Origin: Bradyrhizobium sp. B097 | GTDB lineage: Bacteria; Pseudomonadota; Alphaproteobacteria; Rhizobiales; Xanthobacteraceae | Direction: 5' to 3' | Length of the DNA stretch: 64,000 nucleotides | Assembly: GCF_038957035.1 (NCBI RefSeq) | Contig: NZ_CP152412.1 | Coordinates: forward strand, 6,878,501-6,942,500 | In this document: one piece after another, positions 47,947-56,813 of the stretch | Layout of the letters: each line of letters starts with the position of its first letter | How positions within the stretch are numbered: position 1 is the first letter of the stretch | Notes under the pieces: generated by a model | Told to the model about the DNA's origin: nothing | Database searches by the model: none | Seen by the model: the letters and a program-made list of their open reading frames with translations, nothing else | Position numbers and translations under genes: made by a program

Positions 47947-48479
47947 GACCTGAACTCTTGGGTTTGTTCTTCGTGAAGTCTGGAGCGCTCGTATGCTGCG
48001 TCAGGCGCCATTCCCGAATTCGTTGCCCTGCCGCCAGCCGCAGCGGCGTGATCGTCGCCGTCAAACGGCCGAGGTGCCGCGGCCATCCTTCGACCCAGGC
48101 TGAACGGCGCGCCGCAACCACAGCGCCGATGCACCCTCAATTTGATCTGTCCGGCTCGCGGATAAGGCACTGGCGAAATCGATGATCGCCGCAATGTTGT
48201 CCGTGTTGATGGTCTGCGCCTTCGATGCCGTTCCGGCGCCCAATTGCCCTGGCAATGCAGGCGGTGACAGAAGGTCTGATTGCTGGTCTGACCGACGTGC
48301 GCGAGCGATCGATCTGAGGTGATCCGACGGTCGTAAAGACTTCACTGGCGATACGAACCAAACCGCACCAGCGGCTAGGACGTCGGCACAGGTCAGATTA
48401 GGTTGTGCGAGACCGGGGTCCGGCCTGACTGACACTTCGTTCGGTCTCAAGGGCGAGCACGAGGGGGCCCCAGGCGCTG
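47947..48479 (-). other. Degenerate stretch between luxR-type gene and etfB-like remnant
   Basis: No intact gene. Minus-strand frames such as GTASKAQTINTDNIAAIIDF near 48190-48240 look coding and may belong to the decayed gene to the right, but I cannot place them in a family. Confidence 0.25.
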
Positions 48480-48857
48480 CACTTCGCGATCTCGGTGAGC
48501 TAGAGCACGCCGACTTGCTTGGAGGTGCCAGGCTCCACCTGCTCGATATCGGCATCGATGCTCTGCTTGCTGGCGAAGATGATGGGGGCGTCACTTTTCT
48601 TCCCAATCTTGCAGATTGCCATCGCGCACCCTTGGCTGGTCCTCCGCCGTTCGTCGGCGTCGAGGGCGCGATCGATGAGCAACACGCAACAGTCGACGCA
48701 AAAGGTAACCGCCTAGCATCAGTGCCCGGCCTCTGAGGCGTTCCGTCAGGCAGGTCCGGCGCGAATGAATCGACGGAGCAAATAATGGTCGCGTCAGAGG
48801 CGCAACGGGAGATACGCGGCGTCGCGAGACCTGCTTGATGCAGAGGACACTTGGCAT
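48480..48857 (-). pseudogene. Remnant of an electron transfer flavoprotein beta (fixA-like) gene
   Basis: The ATG at 48857 starts MPSVLCIKQVSRR, the FixA/EtfB N-terminus. Further parts lie in another frame: CVLLIDRALDADERRR, then ASKQSIDADIEQVEPGTSKQVGVLQLTE, which corresponds to GKQTIDGDTAQVGPGIAKRLGVLQLTY in fixA at 18.2 kb. Gaps and frame changes between these blocks show that it is dead. It is therefore a second, decayed fixA/etfB copy in the same island. Confidence 0.7.
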
Positions 48858-49829
48858 GCGCAACTCCAGAGGGAGAGGACCTGTGGATCGGATCAGCAAG
48901 TGTCGTACCAATTGTCGGGCGCGTTAGAATCAACCGTCCAGACAAGCGCTTGACAGGATAGCGATCGGTTCCCGCGTACTAAGCGCATTGAAGCAATCGT
49001 GACACCGGGAGGAGGAAACGCGACAGCGCCGTTTGCGCCAGCTGCTGGGAGCGGGCTGGATGCTCAATCCGTCTCTTCGCTGCGACGACCTTCCAGCACG
49101 CGCGCATGGCTGCCAGCCCCGCGTGGTGAGCTGTTTAGATTTGGCGACGGGACGGGATGCCGCCAAGGCGCCCCGACGCACTTTGCCGGGGTTGGAAGTG
49201 CGCCGGGCCCGCCCCAACATCATCAGTACATCCGTGATGATGCTTGCGGCAATGAGACAAGCAGCGTGGCGGAATTGAGGCTCAACCATTTTTCCAACTT
49301 GGGGTCCAAAATGTTTTCATGCGGGCTCCCAGGGACTTGAACCGCACGTAGCGTCAAGTTGTAGGATCTCGCATTTGGCGTTTTCATCTAACAAGCAACT
49401 GCTTGTCGGTGACATCACCAGGCTCGGAACGGGATTTCGATGCACGCTCCGCTGGGATTCTTGCTGGTGACGCGAGATCCACCGAGACCAAGCGCCATTC
49501 CGCCCCAAGGGGCCAGATCTAATCCGCGGGTTGTCCCTGATGATCGAGTTGCCTTTGAATGAATCTTGAATGAACTCCGCAACAGCCGAAGGCAAACCTG
49601 CTGCATGATCGAAAGCGCCTCGATTCGTGAACAGCGCAGCGCCCCCTGCGCTATCACTGCGTGTTGAAGCTTTCAGTGTACACAGAGGCTATTTGTTCGA
49701 CCTGCTTGCACTTTTGATCTGTGCTGGCAGCACAGACGTAGAGAATGCAGCAACGAGGAGCGTGCGACCATCGCATATGCAATTCCTTCCTAGTAAACGA
49801 GAACGGGAGCTGATTTCAAAGCGGGCGCG
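48858..49829 (+). other. Gene-poor stretch containing MerR-type promoter copy 8
   Basis: No supported gene. After the promoter at 49337-49367 a 40-codon frame (ATG 49440, MHAPLGFLLVTRDPPRPS) opens; a plus-strand frame at 49627-49833 is also of unclear value. Confidence 0.3.
49337..49367 (+). promoter_or_regulatory. MerR-type (putative NolA) promoter, copy 8
   Basis: TTGAAC at 49337-49342, 19-bp spacer with GCACGTAGCGTCAAG, TAGGAT at 49362-49367. Nearly identical to copy 6. It has the best -10 of the set. The downstream 450 bp contain no clear gene before hemN. Confidence 0.6.
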
Positions 49830-49843
49830 TTGACATAACGCAA
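49830..49843 (+). promoter_or_regulatory. FixK/FNR-type box upstream of hemN
   Basis: TTGACATAACGCAA, fitting TTG(A/C)-N6-(T/G)CAA. Its centre is about 55 bp before the ATG at 49892. An activator at -41.5 would start transcription about 14 bp before that ATG. FixK2 controls hemN2 in B. japonicum, which supports the assignment. Confidence 0.65.
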
Positions 49844-49891
49844 AGACACAGGAGAGAGCATAGGTCAGCTTCATGTTGTATGAGCATGGGA

Positions 49892-51187
49892 ATGTTAAGC
49901 CCTGCAGACCTCACTTCTGAACAAGTATTGCGATGCTCGTCTGCCTTGGTACACTATCTACCCAACCGTACCTGATTTCCCTGCGACCGTCGGCGCCGAC
50001 GCTTGTGAGACATGGTTGAGGCGGCTGCCGCCCGACGACCCCGTATCTCTCTATCTCCACGTTCCGTTCTGCCGGTCGATCTGCTGGTATTGCGGCTTCC
50101 CCACGAGCCTCACTCGCAGCGAGCGGCCGATTCGTGATTTTGTGGCGGTGCTGCGGGAGGAGATTCGATTGGTCGCAGAGCAAGTGCCGCGCGCTTTGCC
50201 CGTGAGCGACGTGCATTTTAGCGGCGGAACGCCGACCACCATTGCGCCGGCCGATTTCCTCGCCCTGATGGAACTCCTACGCCGCTGCTTCGCGTTCAGC
50301 GAATCGGCTACCGTCGCCATCGAGATCGACCCGCGCGCGTTCACCGCGGAGATGGCCGAAACCTTAGGCGCAGCCGGCGCCAGCCGCGCGAGCATCGGCG
50401 TGCAAAGCTTTGACCCCCTGGTTCAAAGGGCGGTCAACCGCCTCCAGAGCGAGGCGCACACGGCGTCTGCCGTCGAAAATCTTCGCCAACATGGAATAAG
50501 CCGCATCAACTTCGACCTTCTCTTCGGGCTGCCACATCAGACAGTGCAGTCCTGCGTGCACTCCAGCGAGGACGGCCCTGGCGATGCAGCCCGACCGGCT
50601 CGCGGTTTTCGGCTACGCCCCAGGTTCCCTCCTATATGAAACGTCAGCGCCAGATCGACGGGGCGGCGCTGCCGGACAATGTTGCCCGCGCCGAGCAAGC
50701 CGCGGCCGTGGCCGATACGCTGGTCTCCGCTGGCTACCGCCAAATCGGGCTCGACCACTTCGCCTTGCCGGACGACGAGCTCGCGCTGGCACAGAAAGCC
50801 GGTCAGCTGCGCCGCAACTCCTTGGGTTATTCAGCCGATACCTGTAGAACCGTGATCGGCTTCGGTCTGTCAGCCATCGGCCGTCTCCGCAGAGCTGGCC
50901 GTCGGGCAATCTCAAAAGGTTACTGTCTCACCGCCGAAGATCGCCTCCGCGCCGCAATCATCGAGCGTCTGATGTGCGACTTGCAGGCCGACGTACCGGC
51001 AATCTGTGCTGCCCACGGATTTGATCCGATTGCTGTTCTCGATTCAGCTGATCGCTTGGCAATGCTCGCGGAAGACGGGATGTTGGACATCGAAGAGGGT
51101 CTCATCCGTGTCAGGCAGGAGCACCGTTTTGTCATTCGCGCTATTGCTGCCGCGTTCGACGCTCATATCGACCGCGCCCCTTATTGA
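49892..51187 (+). pseudogene. hemN: Oxygen-independent coproporphyrinogen III oxidase, frameshifted
   Basis: The gene would make the radical SAM enzyme of anaerobic haem synthesis. It starts MLSPADLTSEQV at 49892, but the frame must change near 49930 to continue as KYCDARLPWYTIYPTVPDF and then LYLHVPFCRSICWYCGF, with the Cys-x3-Cys-x2-Cys iron-sulfur motif intact. VHFSGGTPTTI and SIGVQSFDPLVQRAVNR follow. After LLFGLPHQTVQS near 50545 the frame shifts to MQPDRLAVFGYA, and again near 50620 to SYMKRQRQIDGAALPD, which runs to the normal C-terminus at 51187. At least three frameshifts make it non-functional unless they are sequencing errors. Confidence 0.8.
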
Positions 51188-52234
51188 GGAAGCCACGCAT
51201 GTGAGCGCTCCAAAAGCATCAACGCTGCTCGTAAACGAGTGATCGGACGAAGCGCCCCGGGCCGCTACCCGTTCGCGCAGATGGTACGCCTCAAGGGAGC
51301 AGTGGAACTGCCCGTCTGGCCGAATGCTGTTCTTTCATTAAGTCGCGGAAGTCATCGAGGAGCATTTCATAAGGATCGATATTGGTTGGGATATCAAACT
51401 TGAAGTGTCACTTGGACCGCGTACCGAGTTCTTTAGCGCGTTCTTTCCAAACACCAAGGAGAGAAGCGAATGGATGACAAGCCGGGCCGTATGCTCATGG
51501 AACACCAGTTCCAAGCGCGTGGGCAACCTCGTTGAGGTTGAGGGCGCGAGCGTCCGCAGAAAACGCCTGAAGGTGGAGGTTCAAATTCGGTCCAAGTACC
51601 GAGGGAAAGCGGATCGGAATAAGGATGCCTCTTGTGCCGACGGCCAGGCTAACGCCTGGCATTTTAAGGGTCCGTCTTCGTAACCGGCAGCCAATCGGAT
51701 CGACAATCGCGCGGAGTGCCCGTTCTATCTGCGGAAGGAGAATATCTACGGCTTTGACGAAGGTCGCCTTGCACGAGAGCGCAGGTATCCTCGAGCAGCC
51801 AATTCGGCCCCAGGCGGCGAAATGTTGGTCTGCCGAAGCGATAGCAATCCAGCTGTTTGCAGAAATTCCGCTCCTCCATCCCCCGATGGCTGACTGCATG
51901 GTCTTGCGCCGCAAGTCGTATGGCAATTGAAATGAGTGCTGATGGCACGCAGGAGAAGTTCTAGCCTCGATCGCGAGGATCAGCGCGCCGCAGCCGGGGG
52001 ATGTCAGCCGTTTCGGGTTCCGGCGCATTGTTGCCGGACAGGTGGATCAAAATCTCTTCGGTGAACGTCGCAGAATTCGCTTCGCCACACATGTCTTGGT
52101 CCGCCGAAACGCCAGTCAAATAAGTCCCAACCGTCGAACGCCGCTTAACAAGGTTGAGTTCGATCCATCGGGAGCGCGAGCTTCAAAGCCAAGTGATTTC
52201 AATACATTGTCGGAATTTCCTTGATCGATCAGAA
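51188..52234 (+). other. Gene-poor stretch
   Basis: About 1 kb. Frames on both strands (for example minus 51495-52028) reach 177 codons but resemble no family that I know. No ribosome binding site or promoter supports them. Confidence 0.25.
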
Positions 52235-52274
52235 AAGATACGTATCTTATGGAAACAACGGATTATCAGGATAA
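52235..52274 (+). promoter_or_regulatory. Two palindromes, probable operator of the toxin-antitoxin operon
   Basis: AAGATACGTATCTT at 52235-52248 is a perfect 14-bp palindrome. TTATC-AG-GATAA at 52263-52274 is a second inverted repeat. Both share the GATA core and lie directly ahead of the ATG at 52279. Paired palindromes next to the start are typical operators for Phd/YefM-type autorepressors. Confidence 0.6.
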
Positions 52275-52278
52275 TTCC

Positions 52279-52839
52279 ATGTCAGTGGTCAGTTCTGCGG
52301 AATTCTCACGAAACCTCGGCCTCTATCAGGACAAGGCGTTGGCCGAGCCCGTGACCATTACGAAGAACGGCCGCGAACGGTTGGTGCTGCTTTCGGTCGA
52401 TGAATATCAGCGTCTAAAAAGCCAGGCCGAGCGTGACGCTAGGGCGCCGCATCCGGAGCGCTCAAGGAGCCGCTGCTTGAATGTTGAAGCTTTAACCAAG
52501 GCCTTCAGGGAAGCGTTCAAGCGTTACGCGGGCGCTGTAGATGCGGCGTTTGTGTATGGCTCCTTCGCCATGGGAACTGAGGTCGCGCAAAGCGACATTG
52601 ATCTCATGGTGATTGGCGACGATCTCAGGCTGTCTGACCTCTATACAACCGCGCAGGATGTCGGGTTAAGACTGGGCCGGAAGGTCAGCCCCACATTTCT
52701 CGCACCCGATGAGTGGCGCCGGAAGTCATCGCAGAAAGGGTCATTTGTTCAGAAACTCAATGATCGACCCAAGATTTTCATTGTCGGTTCGGAGAAGGAT
52801 TTAAAGGCATGGGCAAGCAAGAACTCGACAACCTCGTGA
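52279..52839 (+). CDS. Phd-type DNA-binding domain fused to a nucleotidyltransferase (antitoxin)
   Basis: 186 residues. Residues 1-55 form a Phd/YefM antitoxin DNA-binding domain: MSVVSSAEFSRNLGLYQDKA, then PVTITKNGRERLVLLSVDEYQRL. Residues about 70-180 form a minimal nucleotidyltransferase: FVYGSFAMGTEVAQSDIDLMVIG carries GSF and the catalytic Asp106-x-Asp108. MNT proteins neutralise HEPN toxins, in known cases by nucleotidylating them. The start is ATG 52279, with AGGA at good spacing; an ATG at 52249 is embedded between the operators. It overlaps the HEPN gene by 31 bp. Confidence 0.75.
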   Translation: MSVVSSAEFSRNLGLYQDKALAEPVTITKNGRERLVLLSVDEYQRLKSQAERDARAPHPERSRSRCLNVEALTKAFREAFKRYAGAVDAAFVYGSFAMGTEVAQSDIDLMVIGDDLRLSDLYTTAQDVGLRLGRKVSPTFLAPDEWRRKSSQKGSFVQKLNDRPKIFIVGSEKDLKAWASKNSTTS

Positions 52840-53231
52840 AGATCAAGAAGCTTAAAGCGGAGCCTCCATCTCGCTCAGAGTATGACGGTATGCTGGCCGC
52901 AGCGCGGATAGGCTTGACCGACGCCCAAAAGGATCTCGATCCCGACAGCAAGTTTACGCTTGCCTATGGTGCTGCGCATCGGTTGGCTTTGGCGGCGTTA
53001 CGGCGTGACGGTTATCGCTCCGAAGATCGGATTTCAGTGCTCCAAACGCTTGTTCATACCATCGGCGCCAGTGCCGCTGACGTTCAAATCTTCCTCAAAG
53101 CGCATAACGAGCGCAATCTTGCAGAGTATCAGGGACGGGTTGATATCGACGAGAAGGTGCTCGCTGATCTCATTCGTTGTACGAAGACTTTGGAGGCAGC
53201 CATCGCGAAGCTCGCGCCTCCCGAAGAATAG
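52809..53231 (+). CDS. HEPN-domain protein (probable toxin)
   Basis: 140 residues, all-helical. LTDAQKDLDPDSKFTLAYGAAHRLALAALRRDGYR and HNERNLAEYQG resemble HEPN domains, with the R-N-x3-Y variant of the RNase motif. HEPN toxins cleave RNA and are paired with MNT antitoxins. The start overlaps the antitoxin gene, so translation is coupled. The strict R-x4-6-H motif is not clear, so ribonuclease activity is inferred from family and context. Confidence 0.65.
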   Translation: MGKQELDNLVKIKKLKAEPPSRSEYDGMLAAARIGLTDAQKDLDPDSKFTLAYGAAHRLALAALRRDGYRSEDRISVLQTLVHTIGASAADVQIFLKAHNERNLAEYQGRVDIDEKVLADLIRCTKTLEAAIAKLAPPEE

Positions 53232-53631
53232 CGCGGCTCAACCGTTCCGCCGTAACTTCGCGTTTCGCAAGCCTGAAGCGCCGCGATGCTTTCGGACTTT
53301 ACGTGGATGCTCAGACGAGACCGCTTGTTCTTCTTCCCGCAGCCTGTGAACACGTGCCCTGATCTCGTCGGATGTGCCAATCTCACAAACGGCGGCAAAT
53401 CGCGCTGCAAACTCGCGCCGAATGTCGAAGCGGCTCGTTCGACCGCAACAGGACGAGCGGACCGGAAGTAGTCTCAGCCGGCACGATGCATCTACCCTTC
53501 TTTACTCGGTTCATCGCGACGTGCCGGACCGCGCCCCCAAACCACTGGGCGCCAATCTGGAGAGGCGAGATTCCGAGATACAGCGTACGCATCTGGTGCA
53601 GGCCGCAGCCTCGGCTGGATTGTTCTGACGG
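53232..53631 (-). other. Possible gene remnant after the toxin-antitoxin operon
   Basis: On the minus strand, an open frame between about 53455 and 53234 reads RFDIRREFAARFAAVCEI, then EIRARVHRLREEEQAV and RKVRKHRG, which looks coding. It has no start codon in its open part and no family that I recognise. It may be the end of a decayed gene. Confidence 0.3.
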
Positions 53632-53892
53632 TCAGCGCTCAAGCAACTCTGGATTTTGTCCAGTCAATTCATAAATTTGGATGAGCTCGATGAGGCGTTC
53701 GATGCTGACGTCGGTGAACGCCGGGACACCGCCTTCGCCAAGGCCATAGACCCATATGGCTCCGTCCTCGAACTCCACTTCATGGGCGACGTCGCGCAGC
53801 CAATCTTCGTCTTCGCCGAGGTCCCCCGCAACCTCGGTGGCTGTCGTGATGAGACCGAGACGTTTTTCGGCGGCCAATGAGAACCCTTTCAA
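53632..53892 (-). CDS. Small acidic hypothetical protein
   Basis: 86 residues, strongly acidic: VAGDLGEDEDWLRDVAHEVEFEDGAIWVYGLGEGG, then FTDVSIERLIELIQIYE. It reads like a conserved domain of unknown function, with a short beta hairpin (EDGAIWVYG) and a C-terminal helix. The ATG at 53892 has no ribosome binding site; a TTG at 53877 follows AAGGG and is a good alternative. It ends a row of minus-strand genes (radical SAM, methyltransferase, this one), with a 3-bp gap to the methyltransferase stop, so it is probably in the same operon. Confidence 0.6.
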   Translation of the reverse strand: MKGFSLAAEKRLGLITTATEVAGDLGEDEDWLRDVAHEVEFEDGAIWVYGLGEGGVPAFTDVSIERLIELIQIYELTGQNPELLER

Positions 53893-53895
53893 GCA

Positions 53896-54840
53896 TCACT
53901 CAGCTCGAATGCTCAAGCGCTTCGGCGGTGTGAAGTATCGATATTTGCCGGTAAGTGTTCCATTTACGAACTGCAGGCCATGATCGCCATAGATCATATC
54001 CTCACGTACGTAGCCGTCAGCTATGGCCTCTTGATTGTTGCCGCCGACTGTCTTGCGGGAAGTCGTCACTTCATGGCTGGCTGGCGGCGAGCCGAGCATT
54101 TCAATTATCACATCGCGTGGCGTGCCCAGCTTCAAGGTATCAAACTGTTTGGCAGGAATCGTCCCGGCTGTCTTGATGGATTCGACAATCATTCGGGGGA
54201 GATCTTCAGATCCAACGGGGTTACGAACCACAACTTTCTCGATGCAGTGTGAATGGATTGGAATGCCAGGGTGAGAGTCCCACTTAATGTAATGATCGGA
54301 GCGCAAGATCTCCCAACCGGCTTCGGTGTAGATGGCCTCCAGCTCTCCGCGCGAGAACGATTTCTTGTGACCAGATGTCACCCCCTCCTTGGGGATAGGA
54401 TGGTCTGGTCGATCGAGCGTGTTGGTGAAGCAGTGAAATCCTCCAGGCCGCGTCCGATCGATTAAGGTCGTGACGAGCGGCTTCCAGACGGTCCGTTCCG
54501 TGAAATGCAACACGGAATGCGCTATAAAGACGTCAAGGTAGGCAGGCGGCTGGACGTCTTCAACACGAGCCACATCGCTCGTTATGTTCACGCCAAGATC
54601 GCCTGCGAGCCGATTCAGCTTGGAGATGGCGGCTTCGGAGATGTCGGTCGCGATCACTTGATGATCAAAATGCGCCAAATAGAGCGCATTGCGCCCCTCG
54701 CCGCAACCCACCTCGACAACCACGCTCTTCGCACGGAGAGCCGGTGCTATCTCGAAGATTTCGGGGCTGGGACCACCCATACACGAGACGTAGGGGTTGT
54801 CGTAGCCTGAATCCCACCAAAAAGGGGAATGCTTCGCCAT
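53896..54840 (-). CDS. SAM-dependent methyltransferase with extra C-terminal domain
   Basis: 314 residues. Residues 1-200 are a class I methyltransferase of TehB/UbiG type: SVVVEVGCGEGRNALYLAHF (SAM loop), VIATDISEAAISKL and VFIAHSVLHF. Residues about 210-314 are a separate, less common domain (RMIVESIKTAGTIPAKQFDTLKLG, then YGDHGLQFVNGTLTGKYRYF). The ATG at 54840 is 18 bp from the stop of the radical SAM gene, indicating joint transcription. Substrate unknown. Confidence 0.75.
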   Translation of the reverse strand: MAKHSPFWWDSGYDNPYVSCMGGPSPEIFEIAPALRAKSVVVEVGCGEGRNALYLAHFDHQVIATDISEAAISKLNRLAGDLGVNITSDVARVEDVQPPAYLDVFIAHSVLHFTERTVWKPLVTTLIDRTRPGGFHCFTNTLDRPDHPIPKEGVTSGHKKSFSRGELEAIYTEAGWEILRSDHYIKWDSHPGIPIHSHCIEKVVVRNPVGSEDLPRMIVESIKTAGTIPAKQFDTLKLGTPRDVIIEMLGSPPASHEVTTSRKTVGGNNQEAIADGYVREDMIYGDHGLQFVNGTLTGKYRYFTPPKRLSIRAE

Positions 54841-54858
54841 TTCTTGCCATACAGCACC

Positions 54859-56211
54859 TCACGTTGCCTGATATTGCTCTTCGAGGGCCGCCATCGTGTC
54901 CGAGTAAAATATTCGCGCCATAGTGCTCGAATATTTGAATCCCGCATGAGTCAGTTGATAAGTATCACCGTCTGCCAAGTCGACGAGTTGCAGACATTCA
55001 AGCGCCTTGAACTCTTCGCCGAAATCGACCGCCAGTTCGCGTCTGAATACTGAAGCGTAGTTCCTTTTGCTGAGAGCCGACAACGTGAGGCCGAGCAAGA
55101 CGTAGCGACGCGCAAGATCTTCCGGCGTCAGTTTGATTCCATGCGATGCTATCGCGTCGGGATCGAAGGGGCGCGCCGAGAAAGCGTCGATGTTGGGCGA
55201 AGCCGCACGCCAGTCGACGGCATCGCCCGCGCTATAGTGATATGGCCCAAAATAGCTTCTGGCGCCAACTCCCAATCCTAGCAGGGGTGTTCCCTCAAAA
55301 TCCGAGGCCTCTTGCCGGTAGGCTCGCTCGCCTGCGATCTTGGTGAAACGCGTGAAGGATTCCTGACGGTAATGTTTAGACGCCATCAGAGCAACGTTCT
55401 GGTCGTAGACCTCATACTTTTCCGCTTCAGAGAAGAATAGTTCGGGATTGTGCGCCTTCGAGGTCATGATGTTTGTCATCGGACGAACAACAACAGGGTA
55501 AAGAGAGAGTGTCTGCGGCTCATAGTCGAGCGCGCGGCCAAGCGAAAAGATCCAGGAATCACGGGTTTGACCACGCAGGCCGTAGATCAGATCAAGGTTG
55601 ACGTTGGAAAAGCGGTCCATGAGCGCTTTGATCCCCGCTTGTGCTGTCTCGACCGCATATGGTCGACCGGTTTGGACAAGCTCGCCGGGCACCATGCTCT
55701 GGATACCTATACTCATTCGGTTGACGCCAAGGGCCCTCAAGCAATCTAGAAGGTTGTTGTCGAAGGTGTCTGGCGCGCTCTCGACGGTAATCTCACATTT
55801 CCGGCTTCGTTTTGGAAATGCGGCATCGAGGGCGGCGAAAAGCCTGCCGAATTGATGCTGAGTCAGCAAGGTCGGCGTGCCGCCGCCGAAATAGACACTT
55901 ACAATCTCTCGATCTCCGAAGTATTGTCCATATCGCGCGATGTGCTCCAGCAGTCGAACAACATAAGATTCCCTCGTCTCCGGTTTTTGCCCCGTTGCAA
56001 GAAAGAGCGTGCAGTAAGTGCAGCGATAGCGGCAGAACGGGATATGGATATAGATGTTGATTTGCTTAGAGCGGCCAGCATGCTCAACGACATCAGTTAT
56101 GCGCAGTGGCTGCGGAAAAGCCCGATACGCTCGCTTGGAAGGATAACCATAGACGTAGGTTGGCAGCTCCTTTCTCGTGATAGCTGTCCGAAGAAATTTC
56201 AGACAATCCAA
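54859..56211 (-). CDS. Radical SAM protein of the HemN/HemW type
   Basis: 450 residues. INIYIHIPFCRYRCTYC holds the 4Fe-4S cysteines 60, 64 and 67; VYFGGGTPTLLT, RMSIGIQSM, NLDLIYGL and the C-terminal HemN domain follow. This layout occurs in coproporphyrinogen oxidase, the haem chaperone HemW and class C radical SAM methylases. A HemW role is less likely because of a 50-residue N-terminal extension and the adjacent methyltransferase, which fits a biosynthetic pair. The start is a TTG at 56211 behind GAGGTAGGA; no earlier ATG gives family sequence. A hypothetical gene precedes it on the same strand. Confidence 0.8.
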   Translation of the reverse strand: MDCLKFLRTAITRKELPTYVYGYPSKRAYRAFPQPLRITDVVEHAGRSKQINIYIHIPFCRYRCTYCTLFLATGQKPETRESYVVRLLEHIARYGQYFGDREIVSVYFGGGTPTLLTQHQFGRLFAALDAAFPKRSRKCEITVESAPDTFDNNLLDCLRALGVNRMSIGIQSMVPGELVQTGRPYAVETAQAGIKALMDRFSNVNLDLIYGLRGQTRDSWIFSLGRALDYEPQTLSLYPVVVRPMTNIMTSKAHNPELFFSEAEKYEVYDQNVALMASKHYRQESFTRFTKIAGERAYRQEASDFEGTPLLGLGVGARSYFGPYHYSAGDAVDWRAASPNIDAFSARPFDPDAIASHGIKLTPEDLARRYVLLGLTLSALSKRNYASVFRRELAVDFGEEFKALECLQLVDLADGDTYQLTHAGFKYSSTMARIFYSDTMAALEEQYQAT

Positions 56212-56378
56212 GTCCTACCTCGTTGATTGCCAAAGCTGACGAATGCACCGCAGTCCGCGCGGCGTTTTCATCACCAATGTTGTTCAAGTCCAGTCCTGCG
56301 GCTCATGTGTAAGAAACCGGACGCCCGCAGAATAACTACAGCAGACTGCCACCTCGAGAATTCCGCCAATTGCTCCTA

Positions 56379-56696
56379 TCAGCATCCAGGACCAGCTTCC
56401 CGAAGTTGCAGATGCTTCTCCAGCAGTGAGAAGGTCACGCCATAAGCTGATATATCGCTCTTCGTTGCTGCCTCCTTCTCAATGAGAGAATCGATCAGTG
56501 GTGCCGGTCGGCAGCTCCCGCCGTCGGGCAGCAAGAGACACTCAAGAGTCGTGCCAACTGCGCGGAAGGAGCGCCCGTAAAAGCAGTCCTGCATTTTATT
56601 CAACGACTTAACCGCGAGCGGGGCAGCCCGTCGGTCGAATATCATGGGTCGGGCACGGCTAACTGAAAGTGACCTGCCACTGAACTTTTCATTCAC
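56379..56696 (-). CDS. Hypothetical protein upstream of the radical SAM gene
   Basis: 105 residues. MNEKFSGRSLSVSRARPMIFD, then KMQDCFYGRSFRAVGTTLECLLLPDGGSC, then a helical C-terminus. It reads as coding but matches no family that I know. It is on the same strand as the radical SAM gene, 167 bp upstream, and could belong to the same pathway. The region 56212-56378 between them has no gene. No ribosome binding site is clear at the ATG. Confidence 0.45.
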   Translation of the reverse strand: MNEKFSGRSLSVSRARPMIFDRRAAPLAVKSLNKMQDCFYGRSFRAVGTTLECLLLPDGGSCRPAPLIDSLIEKEAATKSDISAYGVTFSLLEKHLQLREAGPGC

Positions 56697-56813
56697 TAGC
56701 AGTTAGGGTCTCGGGGTGTTGCAGCGAGACCGAAGCTTGGACGACCCCAGGGCGCCGGGAGGCGAGACACAAGAAAGCTCCGATGCAGCCACGCCCGAGC
56801 TTTGCGCACTTCA

